Shown here: piece by piece, positions 26,265 to 34,764 of the stretch
Numbering within the stretch: the stretch's first letter is position 1
How the letters are laid out: every line of letters starts with the position of its first letter
Assembly: GCF_014712225.1 (NCBI RefSeq)
Contig: NZ_JACXBW010000018.1
Location: forward strand, 1 to 64,000
From: Pseudarthrobacter sulfonivorans
Lineage (GTDB): Bacteria; Actinomycetota; Actinomycetes; Actinomycetales; Micrococcaceae
Reading direction: 5' to 3'
DNA length: 64,000 nt
Notes under the pieces: generated by a model
The model's database searches: none
What the model was told of the DNA's origin: nothing
Seen by the model: the letters and a program-made list of their open reading frames with translations, nothing else
Position numbers and translations under genes: made by a program

Positions 26265-26518
26265 TAGGACACAGCCTAGGAATGGTTCGCGGGCGAATTG
26301 GGGCAGGAACCACACCGTCAAGGGTGGCTAAGTGCGGGCGGCGACGTACTGCAGAGACCATTTCTGAGTATCTTTAACCGTATCCTTGCCGCCGCCGAAG
26401 TCAATGGAAAATGCATGACCTGCGGAATACTCCACATGACGCCCGAGTTGTCTGTAGAGCGGAAAGCCCGCTTCACTGGTTTTGCCTTTTAGCCGCCAGA
26501 GTCTCCCGAAGGAACGCC

Positions 26519-26998
26519 ATGAGCAACCAACTGACCATCAAGCTTCAGCCAGGTACGCAGGCCCCGGAATTCACCCTCCAGGACGCCGCCGGCAAGGCAA
26601 TCTCACTGTCCGACTACCGCGGCAAGAACGTCGTTGTGTACTTCTACCCGGCCGCGGCAACACCGGGCTGCACCACCGAGGCCTGCGATTTCCGCGATAG
26701 CCTCGCCTCCCTTCAGGGTTCCGGCTACGAAGTGCTGGGCATCTCCCCGGATGCCCCCGGGAAGCTGGCCGCCTTCACCGGCGACTTCAGCCTGACCTTC
26801 CCGCTCCTGTCCGACGAGGACCACGCCGTGGCCCTCGCCTATGGCGCCTGGGGTGAAAAGCTGGTGAACGGCGAGATCGTCGAAGGCCTCGTCCGGTCCA
26901 CCGTAGTGGTGGACCCCCAAGGCAACGTTGCGCTGGCCCAGTACCAGGTCAAGGCACAGGGGCACGTCGCGGCCCTTCGGGAGACGCTCGGGGTCTAG
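26519..26998 (+). CDS. bcp: Thioredoxin-dependent thiol peroxidase (Bcp/PrxQ)
   Basis: A 159-residue atypical 2-Cys peroxiredoxin that reduces hydrogen peroxide and organic hydroperoxides using thioredoxin. The active site YPAAATPGCTTEACDFRD gives the peroxidatic Cys51 and resolving Cys56, the spacing of PrxQ enzymes. Length is normal for the family. GAAGGAA lies 5 nt before ATG 26519; a longer upstream frame has no ribosome binding site. Confidence 0.93.
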   Translation: MSNQLTIKLQPGTQAPEFTLQDAAGKAISLSDYRGKNVVVYFYPAAATPGCTTEACDFRDSLASLQGSGYEVLGISPDAPGKLAAFTGDFSLTFPLLSDEDHAVALAYGAWGEKLVNGEIVEGLVRSTVVVDPQGNVALAQYQVKAQGHVAALRETLGV

Positions 26999-27036
26999 CC
27001 CGGCCGGTTACAGGCAGCCGCGGATCGGAGGCAACC

Positions 27037-27609
27037 ATGGCGATCGAGGTTCGCCCCGCCACGCTTTTTGACGATGTGCGGACAGTGGTGGGGCCCAAGC
27101 GGCCGGATGCCACCGTGTGCTGGTGCCTCAGCTACCGGATCCCGTCCAAGCAAAATTTGGAACTGCGCGGAACGGCCCGCGGGGACTTGATGCGGGAACT
27201 GGTGCGGCAGGATCCGCCGCCAGGGGTGCTTGCGTACGACGGCGACGACGTCGTGGGGTGGGCAGCCGTCCACCCGCGCGCCGATACCAGCTTTGCCCGC
27301 AACCGCAGGATTCCGCATGTGGACGACCTGGCTGTGTGGTCAATCTGGTGCATCAGGGTCCGGCCCGGTTTTCGGGGCAACGGCATCTCGCACCATCTGC
27401 TGGGGGGTGCCGTTGACCTGGCCCGCAGCTACGGCGCCCCTGCCGTCGAGGGCTACCCGGTGGACAACCAGGGCAGGAAAGTGGACCTCACCATGGCCTA
27501 CGTGGGCACGCGCAGCCTCTTCGAGCGGGCAGGCTTTGTCAAGGCGGCCGACACCGATTCGGTGCTCAACGGATTCCCGCGGGTGCTGATGCGGCTGGAC
27601 CTGCGCTGA
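27037..27609 (+). CDS. GNAT family N-acetyltransferase
   Basis: A 190-residue acetyltransferase-fold protein. The acetyl-CoA loop is RVRPGFRGNGISHHLL (near residue 107), followed by YVGTRSLFERAGFVKA, the usual final motif of GNAT enzymes. N-terminal residues include CWCLSYRIPSKQN, seen in a subset of actinobacterial GNATs. The substrate is unknown. It starts 39 bp after bcp in the same direction and may share its transcript; GGAGGCAACC precedes the ATG. Confidence 0.85.
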   Translation: MAIEVRPATLFDDVRTVVGPKRPDATVCWCLSYRIPSKQNLELRGTARGDLMRELVRQDPPPGVLAYDGDDVVGWAAVHPRADTSFARNRRIPHVDDLAVWSIWCIRVRPGFRGNGISHHLLGGAVDLARSYGAPAVEGYPVDNQGRKVDLTMAYVGTRSLFERAGFVKAADTDSVLNGFPRVLMRLDLR

Positions 27610-27628
27610 GCGAGGTCAGGCGCTGAAG

Positions 27629-27748
27629 TCAGGGCTTCTTGCGCCAGTTATTGGGCCAGTCAGAGTCGATCGCCCATAAGGCCAGCAGGAGCGCGTCTAT
27701 TGTCATTAGCCCAGCTAAGAGGTAAGCCCAACCTGTATACCAATGCAC
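27629..27748 (-). CDS. Predicted small membrane protein (39 aa)
   Basis: A short ORF starting at GTG with AGGAG 5 nt upstream (minus strand). The product has one hydrophobic helix (WAYLLAGLMTIDALLLALWA) and a Trp-rich basic end, SDWPNNWRKKP. It lies in the same frame as, and 75 nt after, the 97-codon ORF at 27824, so it could alternatively be the tail of a gene cut by a TAG. Composition and ribosome binding site make translation plausible; there is no homology evidence. Confidence 0.45.
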   Translation of the reverse strand: MHWYTGWAYLLAGLMTIDALLLALWAIDSDWPNNWRKKP

Positions 27749-27823
27749 GGCATCTCCTGACTCGGTAACCCCCAGCCACTCGATGGTGGTAAGTCTGGCA
27801 TGGATCAGGTCAGGAGGGAACGG

Positions 27824-28117
27824 CTACTTCAGGAGTGCCGTCAGGCGGCCGTGGATTTCGGTTTCCCGGTTAAGGAGCAGGGTGAGTTTTTCCACTTTTT
27901 CAGAAAGTTCAGCGCCCACCGCCAGCCGGTCCCCCGGCCAGCTCGATGCCTCCCACGACTCACCCAGTGCGTTGGCCAAGGACCGGGAAAGGGACCGAAG
28001 CTGCCAGGCATGGCTCAGGTAATGAACAGTGCTCCGGGGGCGGTGGCCCTGCTTCAGAAGCCGCCACGAGCCCGTCAGCCTGCCCCGCAGCCCGCTATCG
28101 GGTTCAGCTTTTTCCAT
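27824..28117 (-). CDS. Hypothetical protein (97 aa)
   Basis: A 97-codon ORF with plausible protein-like composition and a helical C-terminus (SEKVEKLTLLLNRETEIHGR). GC at third positions is lower than in neighbouring genes and there is only a weak GCAGGG upstream, so it may be a recently acquired or decaying gene. The frame ends at TAG and stays open again through the 39-residue ORF at 27629. No family recognised. Confidence 0.4.
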   Translation of the reverse strand: MEKAEPDSGLRGRLTGSWRLLKQGHRPRSTVHYLSHAWQLRSLSRSLANALGESWEASSWPGDRLAVGAELSEKVEKLTLLLNRETEIHGRLTALLK

Positions 28118-28347
28118 AACCCTGCACCGTCCTCAGGCAAGCCGCGCGTTCCTCGAAGCTCTCCGTTGAAGCTCCTGCTTCGAGTGTGGCCAGTGACGCT
28201 CAAGGCCCCATCAAGGCGGGGCAAGTATTCCCACAAGACAAAGTCCTCCCGGTTGCCCTATCACTCCTGGTCCCCATCCGGCCGCGCTTTTTTAGCAACC
28301 AGACGTGATGGAGCATCGGGGGGAACTGGGGCATTCGGGGGAATGAG

Positions 28348-28353
28348 TAGGCT
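28348..28353 (+). promoter_or_regulatory. -10 hexamer of a near-leaderless gene
   Basis: TAGGCT ends 7 nt before the ATG at 28361. Confidence 0.5.
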
Positions 28354-28360
28354 AGAAGGC

Positions 28361-28675
28361 ATGTCTTCCGAAGAAACACCTGCCGAGCGCCGCGAGGTCA
28401 CCGTCCGCCGGGCACCCAAATATGTGCCGTTCCTCATCCTCGGCGCACTCGTGGGCGTCGCCGTCGCCGCCGTCGTGGCGTACGCCCTCCCCGGTGACGA
28501 AAGCTTCGACCGCGGGGCGGTGTTCGGTTTTTTCCTGGTCATGTTCGGCGCCGGCGGCGCCATCCTGGGCGCGGTGGCTGCCCTCGTCCTGGACCGGCGG
28601 AGCGTCAAGCGCCAGGAACGCGCCGTCGTTGAGGCCGTCCCCGATTCCGAGCCCGACGACGGTACCGGCCAGTAG
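28361..28675 (+). CDS. Hypothetical membrane protein upstream of purF
   Basis: A 104-residue protein with a charged N-terminus (SSEETPAERREVTVRRAPKY), two hydrophobic helices (residues about 23-43 and 54-82) and an acidic cytosolic tail. The probable -10 TAGGCT lies 7 nt upstream of the ATG, so translation may begin at or near the 5' end of the mRNA. Small two-helix proteins of this kind often precede purF in Micrococcaceae (recollection, not checked). The role is unknown. Confidence 0.7.
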   Translation: MSSEETPAERREVTVRRAPKYVPFLILGALVGVAVAAVVAYALPGDESFDRGAVFGFFLVMFGAGGAILGAVAALVLDRRSVKRQERAVVEAVPDSEPDDGTGQ

Positions 28676-28731
28676 GTTCGGGGCAGGGAGTCACAAAAGC
28701 TGGCGCGGCCAAGTCTTACCCCATCTCGTGA

Positions 28732-28737
28732 GATAAT
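28732..28737 (+). promoter_or_regulatory. -10 hexamer of purF, leaderless arrangement
   Basis: GATAAT ends 6 nt before the GTG start of purF and there is no Shine-Dalgarno sequence, so the transcript should begin at or next to the start codon. Confidence 0.6.
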
Positions 28738-28743
28738 CGACCA

Positions 28744-30432
28744 GTGGCACGCGGCGATGGAAAACTTTCTCATGATCTTCTCCCTGGCGAAAAAGGCCCT
28801 CAGGACGCTTGTGGCGTTTTCGGGGTCTGGGCACCAGGTGAAGAAGTAGCAAAACTAACCTATTACGGGCTGTATGCATTGCAGCACCGCGGTCAGGAGT
28901 CGGCTGGCATAGCCACCAGTGACGGTAAGCGGATCAACGTCTACAAGGACATGGGCCTCGTTTCCCAGGTGTTCGATGAGACCACGCTGAACACCCTGAC
29001 CGGGCACCTGGCGGTGGGACACTGCCGCTACTCCACCACCGGAGCCAGCCACTGGGCCAACGCCCAGCCCACCCTTGGCGCCACCAGCACCGGCACCGTG
29101 GCCCTCGCGCACAACGGCAACCTGACCAACACGGCCGAGCTCAATGCCATGATCCAGGAACGCAACGGCGGCCAGCTCAGCGGCGAAATGAAGCAAGGCA
29201 ACACCTCGGACACCGCCCTGGTGACCGCGCTTCTGGAAGGCGAAGAGGGCAAGACCCTCGAACAGACTGCCACCGAGCTCCTGCCCAAGATCAAGGGCGG
29301 CTTCTGCTTCGTCTTTATGGACGAAGGCACCCTCTACGCAGCACGAGACACCTACGGCATCCGCCCGCTGGTCCTCGGCCGGCTGGAGCGCGGCTGGGTT
29401 GTCGCCTCCGAACAGTCCGCCCTGGCCACCGTGGGCGCCAGCTTCATTCGTGAAATCGAACCCGGCGAATTCATCGCCATCGACGAGGACGGCGTGCGTT
29501 CCAAGCGTTTCGCGGAGCCGACGCCGGCGGGTTGCGTTTTCGAATACGTCTACCTTGCGCGCCCGGACGCCTCGATCTCCGGCCGCTCCGTGTACGAGTC
29601 CCGCGTGGAAATGGGCCGCCAGCTGGCCCGCGAAAATACCCAGGAAGCGGACATCGTCATCCCCGTGCCGGAGTCCGGCACCCCTGCCGCCGTGGGCTAT
29701 GCCGAGGAATCGGGCATTCCGTTCGCGCACGGCTTCGTCAAGAACTCCTACGTGGGCCGGACGTTCATCCAGCCCTCACAGACGCTCCGCCAGCTGGGTA
29801 TCCGGCTTAAGCTGAACGCCCTTGAATCCGTGATCCGCGGCAAGCGCGTTGTGGTGGTGGACGATTCGATCGTCCGCGGAAACACCCAGCGCGCCATCGT
29901 CCGTATGCTCCGGGAAGCCGGCGCCGCGTCCGTCCACATCAAAATTTCCTCGCCGCCGGTCAAGTGGCCGTGCTTCTACGGCATCGACTTCGCCTCCCGG
30001 GCGGAACTGATCGCCAACGGCGCCACCATCGAGGAAATCTCCCAGGCCATCGGCGCCGATTCGCTCGCCTACATTTCCGAAGACGGCATGATCGACGCCA
30101 CCCGGCAGCCCCGCGAACGCCTCTGCACCGCCTGCTTCACCGGCAAGTACCCCATCGAGCTCCCCAGCTCGGACAAACTGGGCAAGAACCTGCTGGAGCG
30201 GACCGACCTCGGCGGCCTCACGCCGTCGGCCTCTGCCCTGCCCGGCGCCACGGCCGCCCTGTCCACGCCCGCCGTCGACGACCGCGAGGATCCGGCGGAG
30301 AAGGCCGGAGCCACGGGCTGCGACCCGGGACCGGACGCGGAGTTCGAGAATCTGCTCACCGAAGCTGACCTTGTGCCTGAGATCCACCACGAAGCCATCA
30401 CCCCCGGCGCCGACAAGAAAGAGTCCGTATGA
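28744..30432 (+). CDS. purF: Amidophosphoribosyltransferase PurF
   Basis: A 562-residue enzyme for the first step of de novo purine synthesis (PRPP + glutamine to phosphoribosylamine). The N-terminal nucleophile is Cys23 in QDACGVFGVW, preceded by a propeptide as in the Fe-S-type enzymes. The PRPP loop VVVVDDSIVRGNTQR and the cluster cysteines in WPCFYGIDF and RLCTACF are present. About 60 C-terminal residues are a variable acidic extension. It starts with GTG and appears leaderless. Overlap with purM (ATGA) indicates co-transcription. Confidence 0.97.
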   Translation: MARGDGKLSHDLLPGEKGPQDACGVFGVWAPGEEVAKLTYYGLYALQHRGQESAGIATSDGKRINVYKDMGLVSQVFDETTLNTLTGHLAVGHCRYSTTGASHWANAQPTLGATSTGTVALAHNGNLTNTAELNAMIQERNGGQLSGEMKQGNTSDTALVTALLEGEEGKTLEQTATELLPKIKGGFCFVFMDEGTLYAARDTYGIRPLVLGRLERGWVVASEQSALATVGASFIREIEPGEFIAIDEDGVRSKRFAEPTPAGCVFEYVYLARPDASISGRSVYESRVEMGRQLARENTQEADIVIPVPESGTPAAVGYAEESGIPFAHGFVKNSYVGRTFIQPSQTLRQLGIRLKLNALESVIRGKRVVVVDDSIVRGNTQRAIVRMLREAGAASVHIKISSPPVKWPCFYGIDFASRAELIANGATIEEISQAIGADSLAYISEDGMIDATRQPRERLCTACFTGKYPIELPSSDKLGKNLLERTDLGGLTPSASALPGATAALSTPAVDDREDPAEKAGATGCDPGPDAEFENLLTEADLVPEIHHEAITPGADKKESV

Positions 30433-31589
30433 CTTCCGCATCCCCCGCCGCCGGCAGCACCTCCGGGAACGCCGCAGGCATCACGTACGCCGCTGCCGGT
30501 GTTGACGTTGAGGCCGGCGACCGCGCCGTTGAGCTGATGAAGGGTGCCGTGAAGGCCACCCACAATTCCTCCGTCCTTGGCGGTGTGGGCGGCTTCGCCG
30601 GACTATACGACGTCTCGAAGCTGCTGACCTACAAGCGCCCGCTGCTGGCCACGTCCACCGACGGTGTGGGCACCAAGGTTGCCATCGCCCAGGCCATGGA
30701 CATCCACGACACCATCGGCTTTGACCTGGTGGGCATGGTGGTGGACGACATCGTGGTGGTGGGTGCCGAGCCGCTCTTCATGACCGACTACATTGCCTGC
30801 GGCAAGGTTGTCCCGGAGCGCATCGCGGACATCGTCCGCGGCATCGCGGCCGCCTGTTCCGTGGCCGGCACTGCCCTGGTGGGCGGCGAAACCGCCGAGC
30901 ACCCCGGCCTGCTGGGTGAGCAGGAATACGACGTCGCAGGTGCCGCCACCGGCGTTGTCGAAGCCTCCGAACTCCTCGGCCCGGAACGTGTCCGCGCCGG
31001 CGACGTCGTGATCGGCATGGCTTCCTCGGGCCTGCACTCCAACGGCTACTCCCTGGTCCGCCGCGTCATCAACCACGCCGGCTGGGCCCTGGACCGACAG
31101 GTCTCCGAACTCGGCCGCACGCTGGGCGAGGAACTGCTGGAACCCACCCGCGTCTATGCCGCCGACTGCCTGGACCTGGCCCGCGCCTTCCCGGTCAACT
31201 CGGCCAACGCTGTACACGGCTTCAGCCACGTCACCGGCGGCGGCCTGGCCGCCAACCTGGCCCGGGTCCTGCCGCAGGGCCTCGTGGCCACCGTTGACCG
31301 CGCCACCTGGGAACTGCCGGCCATCTTCAAGCTGGTCTCCGAGCTCGGCAACGTCCCGCTGGCCGACCTGGAGCGCACCCTGAACCTCGGTGTGGGCATG
31401 GTGGCCATCGTGTCCGCCGAAGCTGCCGATGCCGCGGTGGCGCGCCTCAACGACCGCGGCCTGCCGTCCTGGGTCATGGGCACCGTCACCGAGGATTCAG
31501 ATTCGATCCTCAAGTCCGGCCCGGACTACGTCCAGGGCGCCAAGGGAGTGGACGGCGGCGCCGTCCGTTTGGTCAACGGCTACGCCTAG
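30429..31589 (+). CDS. purM: Phosphoribosylformylglycinamidine cyclo-ligase PurM (AIR synthetase)
   Basis: A 386-residue ATP-dependent enzyme forming aminoimidazole ribonucleotide in purine synthesis. Family motifs include LATSTDGVGTKVAIAQ, GFDLVGMVVDDIVVVGAEPLF, GGETAEHPGLL and FSHVTGGGLAANLARVLP. The first 20 residues are a Ser/Ala-rich extension before the conserved ITYAAAGVDVEAGDRAVELM. It overlaps purF by 4 nt and ends before a large palindromic repeat that probably terminates transcription. Confidence 0.97.
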   Translation: MTSASPAAGSTSGNAAGITYAAAGVDVEAGDRAVELMKGAVKATHNSSVLGGVGGFAGLYDVSKLLTYKRPLLATSTDGVGTKVAIAQAMDIHDTIGFDLVGMVVDDIVVVGAEPLFMTDYIACGKVVPERIADIVRGIAAACSVAGTALVGGETAEHPGLLGEQEYDVAGAATGVVEASELLGPERVRAGDVVIGMASSGLHSNGYSLVRRVINHAGWALDRQVSELGRTLGEELLEPTRVYAADCLDLARAFPVNSANAVHGFSHVTGGGLAANLARVLPQGLVATVDRATWELPAIFKLVSELGNVPLADLERTLNLGVGMVAIVSAEAADAAVARLNDRGLPSWVMGTVTEDSDSILKSGPDYVQGAKGVDGGAVRLVNGYA

Positions 31590-31604
31590 ACCCCATCGCG
31601 TCTC

Positions 31605-31664
31605 ATCGATTGCTCCGTAACGGCCGTTTTGAGTCATCAAAACGGCGTTTACGGAGCAGTCGAT
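31605..31664. repeat. Dispersed intergenic palindrome, copy 1
   Basis: Two 28-nt arms (31605-31632 and 31637-31664) match at 25 of 28 positions around a 4-nt loop. It sits between convergent purM and the VOC gene. A related palindrome lies at 58702-58761, also between convergent genes; the arms share TGCTCC-TAAC-GCCGTT. Likely a bidirectional terminator and member of a genomic repeat family. Confidence 0.85.
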
Positions 31665-31683
31665 TGCTTTTGAAGGCTTGGTC

Positions 31684-32463
31684 TTAAACCTCCAGCAGGC
31701 TGAACTCGCCGCCTTGCGGATCCTTGAGGGTTGCCGTGGCGCCGGGTGTCTCGTCGTCGTCAGCCTCGGGTGCGACCAGCACCTCGGCACCGGCTGCCAC
31801 AGCCTTCCGGACAGCGTCCGCCACGTCAGCGACCCCGAAGTAGATCTGCCACCGCGCAGGCGCCTCGGCCGCGACAATCCCGGCCACCTCTGCTCCGTTC
31901 ACCATCAGCGTTGTGTAGGTCCCGCCGTCGTCCTGCGGGTACTCGGTCACCTCGTGGCCGAACAGCTGCTGGAAAAATCCGACGGCGGCCTGCGGCTCGG
32001 GCGTCAGCAGTTCCGTCCAGGAGAGGGCGCCCGGTTCGTTGTACCGGCCGGTGCCGGTGTGCGTTCCGGGCTGCCACACGCCGGTGGTCCCGCCGCCGGG
32101 CGGATCCACAAACACCATGACCCCGGTGTCCCCGATCTCCTCGGGGCCGAACTGCACGGCACCGCCGGCATGCGGAACTTCCTCGGCCAGCGCGCCGGCG
32201 TCCTCGGCCGCGAAGTAGATGTTCCACTGGGCGGCCGTACCCAGTGATTCCTGGTGCGGATTCTGCGGCGCAACGGTTGCCACCAGGTCCTCCCCCACGA
32301 AGGCCTGGGCGTAGCTGCGGCCGTCGGGCGTGGGCAGGTCCGTGAACGTCCAGCCGAACACCGCGGCATAGAACGCCTTGGCCGCTTCGACGTCCCGGGT
32401 CTGGACGTCAGCCCAGCACGGTTCGCCGTGACGGTAGCGCGGTGAGGGAGCATTCTCTGGCAT
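31684..32463 (-). CDS. VOC (glyoxalase/bleomycin-resistance-like) protein, two domains
   Basis: A 259-residue protein made of two vicinal-oxygen-chelate domains. Domain 1 starts PCWADVQTRDVEAAKAFYAAVFGW and domain 2 starts ALSWTELLTPEPQAAVGFFQQL; each ends with a beta-strand such as MVFVDPPGGG or LKDPQGGEFSLLEV. Family members bind a metal and small ligands (dioxygenases, lyases, resistance proteins); no substrate is evident. AAAGGAC lies 5 nt before ATG 32463. Confidence 0.85.
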   Translation of the reverse strand: MPENAPSPRYRHGEPCWADVQTRDVEAAKAFYAAVFGWTFTDLPTPDGRSYAQAFVGEDLVATVAPQNPHQESLGTAAQWNIYFAAEDAGALAEEVPHAGGAVQFGPEEIGDTGVMVFVDPPGGGTTGVWQPGTHTGTGRYNEPGALSWTELLTPEPQAAVGFFQQLFGHEVTEYPQDDGGTYTTLMVNGAEVAGIVAAEAPARWQIYFGVADVADAVRKAVAAGAEVLVAPEADDDETPGATATLKDPQGGEFSLLEV

Positions 32464-32699
32464 TGGGGGTCCTTTCGCGGGCGGCACATCGCATCCAGAC
32501 ACCAGTCAACACCAAAAAGCCCGCCACCTGCACCGGATTCCGGTACAGGCAACGGGCCTGATAACTGAGGCCAACACCCGAGGGGTCCGAGTGGAACCAA
32601 GGTGCTGAAAAAGAAGCGCTGTACTAGCGAACAGATGGGTCGTCCGGTTGTACTGCGGCGTCACGGGGCAGGCCGCCTGCGGCAAACCTGCTGCGACAG

Positions 32700-32933
32700 C
32701 TAGCCGATCCGACGGGTGTGCACCTCGTCGTCGTCTTCTTCCAAATCTTCCGCGTACTTATCCACGTAAGCCGAATAGTCCGGTTCAACCGGGTCATTCG
32801 CGAAATGGCTCGTGGCAAGACCTTCACGACCCTTGAGCTCACGCTGAAGGGCCGAATAATCAGTGTTCGGGGAGTAGTACTTAATGTCCCGAGCCTGCTT
32901 GGTAGCTTTTGCCTTTTGACGGCCGCGCCCCAT
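32700..32933 (-). CDS. DUF3073 family protein
   Basis: A 77-residue actinobacterial protein. It begins with the invariant basic MGRGRQKAKATKQARDIKYY and ends acidic (DLEEDDDEVHTRRIG), the hallmark of DUF3073, whose function is unknown. The basic N-terminus suggests nucleic-acid or ribosome binding. It is often found close to purM in actinobacteria, as here. AAGGGGG precedes ATG 32933; a longer in-frame start upstream has no support. Confidence 0.9.
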   Translation of the reverse strand: MGRGRQKAKATKQARDIKYYSPNTDYSALQRELKGREGLATSHFANDPVEPDYSAYVDKYAEDLEEDDDEVHTRRIG

Positions 32934-33205
32934 GGCGTGACCCCCTTTTGTACTCGGACCGGAGGTGGTCACCTTGGCTATCGGTGAGGCCCCGGAATGT
33001 TTGGTCAATTTGTCGTACACCTAGATTACATGCTTTCGGCGGCAGGTGCTTGCCAGCCTGTGCGTCGGAGCGCCCTATCCGGTACCCTTTCCGCGACGAA
33101 CCGCGGGTTCCCGGCATTTTTGTTGGATAGAGTCTCTTCAAGAGCTGCCGGTCCGGGGTGCACGGAACGGCACCCCGACGAGGTGAAATCCAGGAGGGTA
33201 TCCGG

Positions 33206-33847
33206 ATGGACAACCAGGAACAACGTCCCATCCCACCCAAACCTGCTGCCCCGCCCGCAGCCGGTTTGGCGCAGGTGGCGGCCCAGCCGGCTCCGGCAGA
33301 ACCTTCCCCGCAGAAGCACCGTCGGGCCGCGTCCATCCTGCTGAAGGCTGTGTTCGCATTGGTTCTGATTGGAGTTGTGGTGGCCCTGGTGTGGCTCGCC
33401 GACCGGCTGGGTTCCGAACCAGCCGCCCCGCCCGGCGACCCCGGTTCCGTTGTCGTGGAGATCTCCCCCACACCCCTGCCGACCCCGCTCGCGTTGCCGC
33501 GGGAGGGTGTGACGCCGCCCGACTACCGCTTGGGGGACTGCTATAAGGATTTTGACCCCGCGGCCCTCCGGTCAACGGTGGTGGCCTGCGATACCGGCCA
33601 CTCCGCCCAGTTGGTGGCCGTGTTCCGCTACCCGGCCAAAGATTCCTACCCGGGCCGGGAAGCCCTCGCCGCCAAGGCCTTGGAAGCCTGCCGGGCGGTC
33701 AAGCTGGCGCCGGCAGCCGACGCCTACACGCTGAACTTCCAGCGCGCTTATCCCAGCGGCACCAGCTGGGATTCCGGTGACCGCAGGGTGGACTGCTACG
33801 TGACGGCCGACGGCGGGAACGTCATCAACGCCAGCGTGCTCCCCTGA
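33206..33847 (+). CDS. Membrane-anchored septum-formation-domain protein
   Basis: A 213-residue protein: a Pro/Ala-rich cytosolic N-terminus, one transmembrane helix (about residues 43-66, ILLKAVFALVLIGVVVALVW), a Pro-rich linker and an extracytoplasmic domain starting DYRLGDCYKDFDP with paired cysteines (DCYKDF ... VVACDTGHSAQLVAVF ... RRVDCYV). This matches the actinobacterial septum-formation domain, linked to the cell envelope; a direct division role is not shown. AGGAGGG precedes ATG 33206. Confidence 0.8.
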   Translation: MDNQEQRPIPPKPAAPPAAGLAQVAAQPAPAEPSPQKHRRAASILLKAVFALVLIGVVVALVWLADRLGSEPAAPPGDPGSVVVEISPTPLPTPLALPREGVTPPDYRLGDCYKDFDPAALRSTVVACDTGHSAQLVAVFRYPAKDSYPGREALAAKALEACRAVKLAPAADAYTLNFQRAYPSGTSWDSGDRRVDCYVTADGGNVINASVLP

Positions 33848-33945
33848 GCCTCCAAGGGAGCACCACGGAGGGGTGCCGGCACTAGCGCGTACGCGGGCAG
33901 GGGGCGGACAATTGGAGCACTCTGCAGTGTCCGTTCGGAGCCGTC

Positions 33946-34764
33946 ATGCGCAGTTCATCAGGCTGGCTAAAAAAACACAGGCTTCCGGCCTTCTTTGTCC
34001 TGACCTACGCAATTTCCTGGGCATCGTGGCCCGCATACGCGTCAGGGCTGATTCCCCGCATGGAATTTTTGCCCGTCGGCCCGCTTGCTGCGGCCATTAT
34101 CGTCATCGCTCTCGCCGAAGGCCGCGCCGGTTTCCGCACCTGGGGACGGCGGCTCCTCCGCTGGCGCGTCGGGTGGGTCTGGTACGCCGTTGCACTGCTG
34201 TTCCCGGCCGCCTTTGTCCTGATCACGGGGCTCATCACGATGGCGCTCGGGGCCTCTGCCCCGGGCCTCGGGCAGCTGACATGGAGCGGGCTGCTGACCG
34301 TCTTCGCCGTCCGGCTGGTCAACCCGCTGGACGGGCCGTTGGGCGAGGAGCCCGGTTTCCGCGGCTACGCGCTCCCGCTGCTGCAGGCTGCCCGTCCTCC
34401 GCTGCTGTCCGCAGCCATCCTCGGCGTCCTGGTTGCCCTCTGGCACGTGCCGCTGGTCCTCTTTGGCGGGCTGAGCCTGATCGGCTTGCCGACGACGTTC
34501 GCCATCACGTTCCTCTACGTGTGGCTCTTCAACCGCACAGGCGGCAGCGTCCTGTTGACGTACCTGTTCCACAACAGCCAAGGCACTTTCACGGTGGGTT
34601 CCGTCGGCTTTGCCGCCGCCGACGCCGGACGCGCGGAGCTGATCTACTTCGCGGTGGTCGTTCTCGCGGTTCTGGCCACCATGACGCTGGACCGCAGGGC
34701 CTGGCGCAAGGCACCCCGCCCTGCCACCGCCGTCGGGCGCTTCTCCCTGAGGAGGGAGCAATGA
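33946..34764 (+). CDS. CPBP family intramembrane metalloprotease (CAAX protease-like)
   Basis: A 272-residue, roughly 8-helix membrane protein. The three protease motifs are intact: Glu134/Glu135 and Arg139 in GEEPGFRGYALPLL, His167 in LWHVPL and His209/Asn210 in TYLFHNSQG. CPBP proteins cleave membrane peptides; in bacteria some act in bacteriocin maturation or immunity, but no such genes are adjacent. GGAG precedes the ATG. It overlaps the next membrane-protein gene by 4 nt, so the two are co-translated. Confidence 0.88.
   Translation: MRSSSGWLKKHRLPAFFVLTYAISWASWPAYASGLIPRMEFLPVGPLAAAIIVIALAEGRAGFRTWGRRLLRWRVGWVWYAVALLFPAAFVLITGLITMALGASAPGLGQLTWSGLLTVFAVRLVNPLDGPLGEEPGFRGYALPLLQAARPPLLSAAILGVLVALWHVPLVLFGGLSLIGLPTTFAITFLYVWLFNRTGGSVLLTYLFHNSQGTFTVGSVGFAAADAGRAELIYFAVVVLAVLATMTLDRRAWRKAPRPATAVGRFSLRREQ

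Noticed and set aside
33873-34760. Long plus-strand frame preceding the six-helix protein at 34761
   Set aside because: It is an out-of-frame reading of the CPBP protease gene; the real start at 34761 has a ribosome binding site and overlaps the protease stop.
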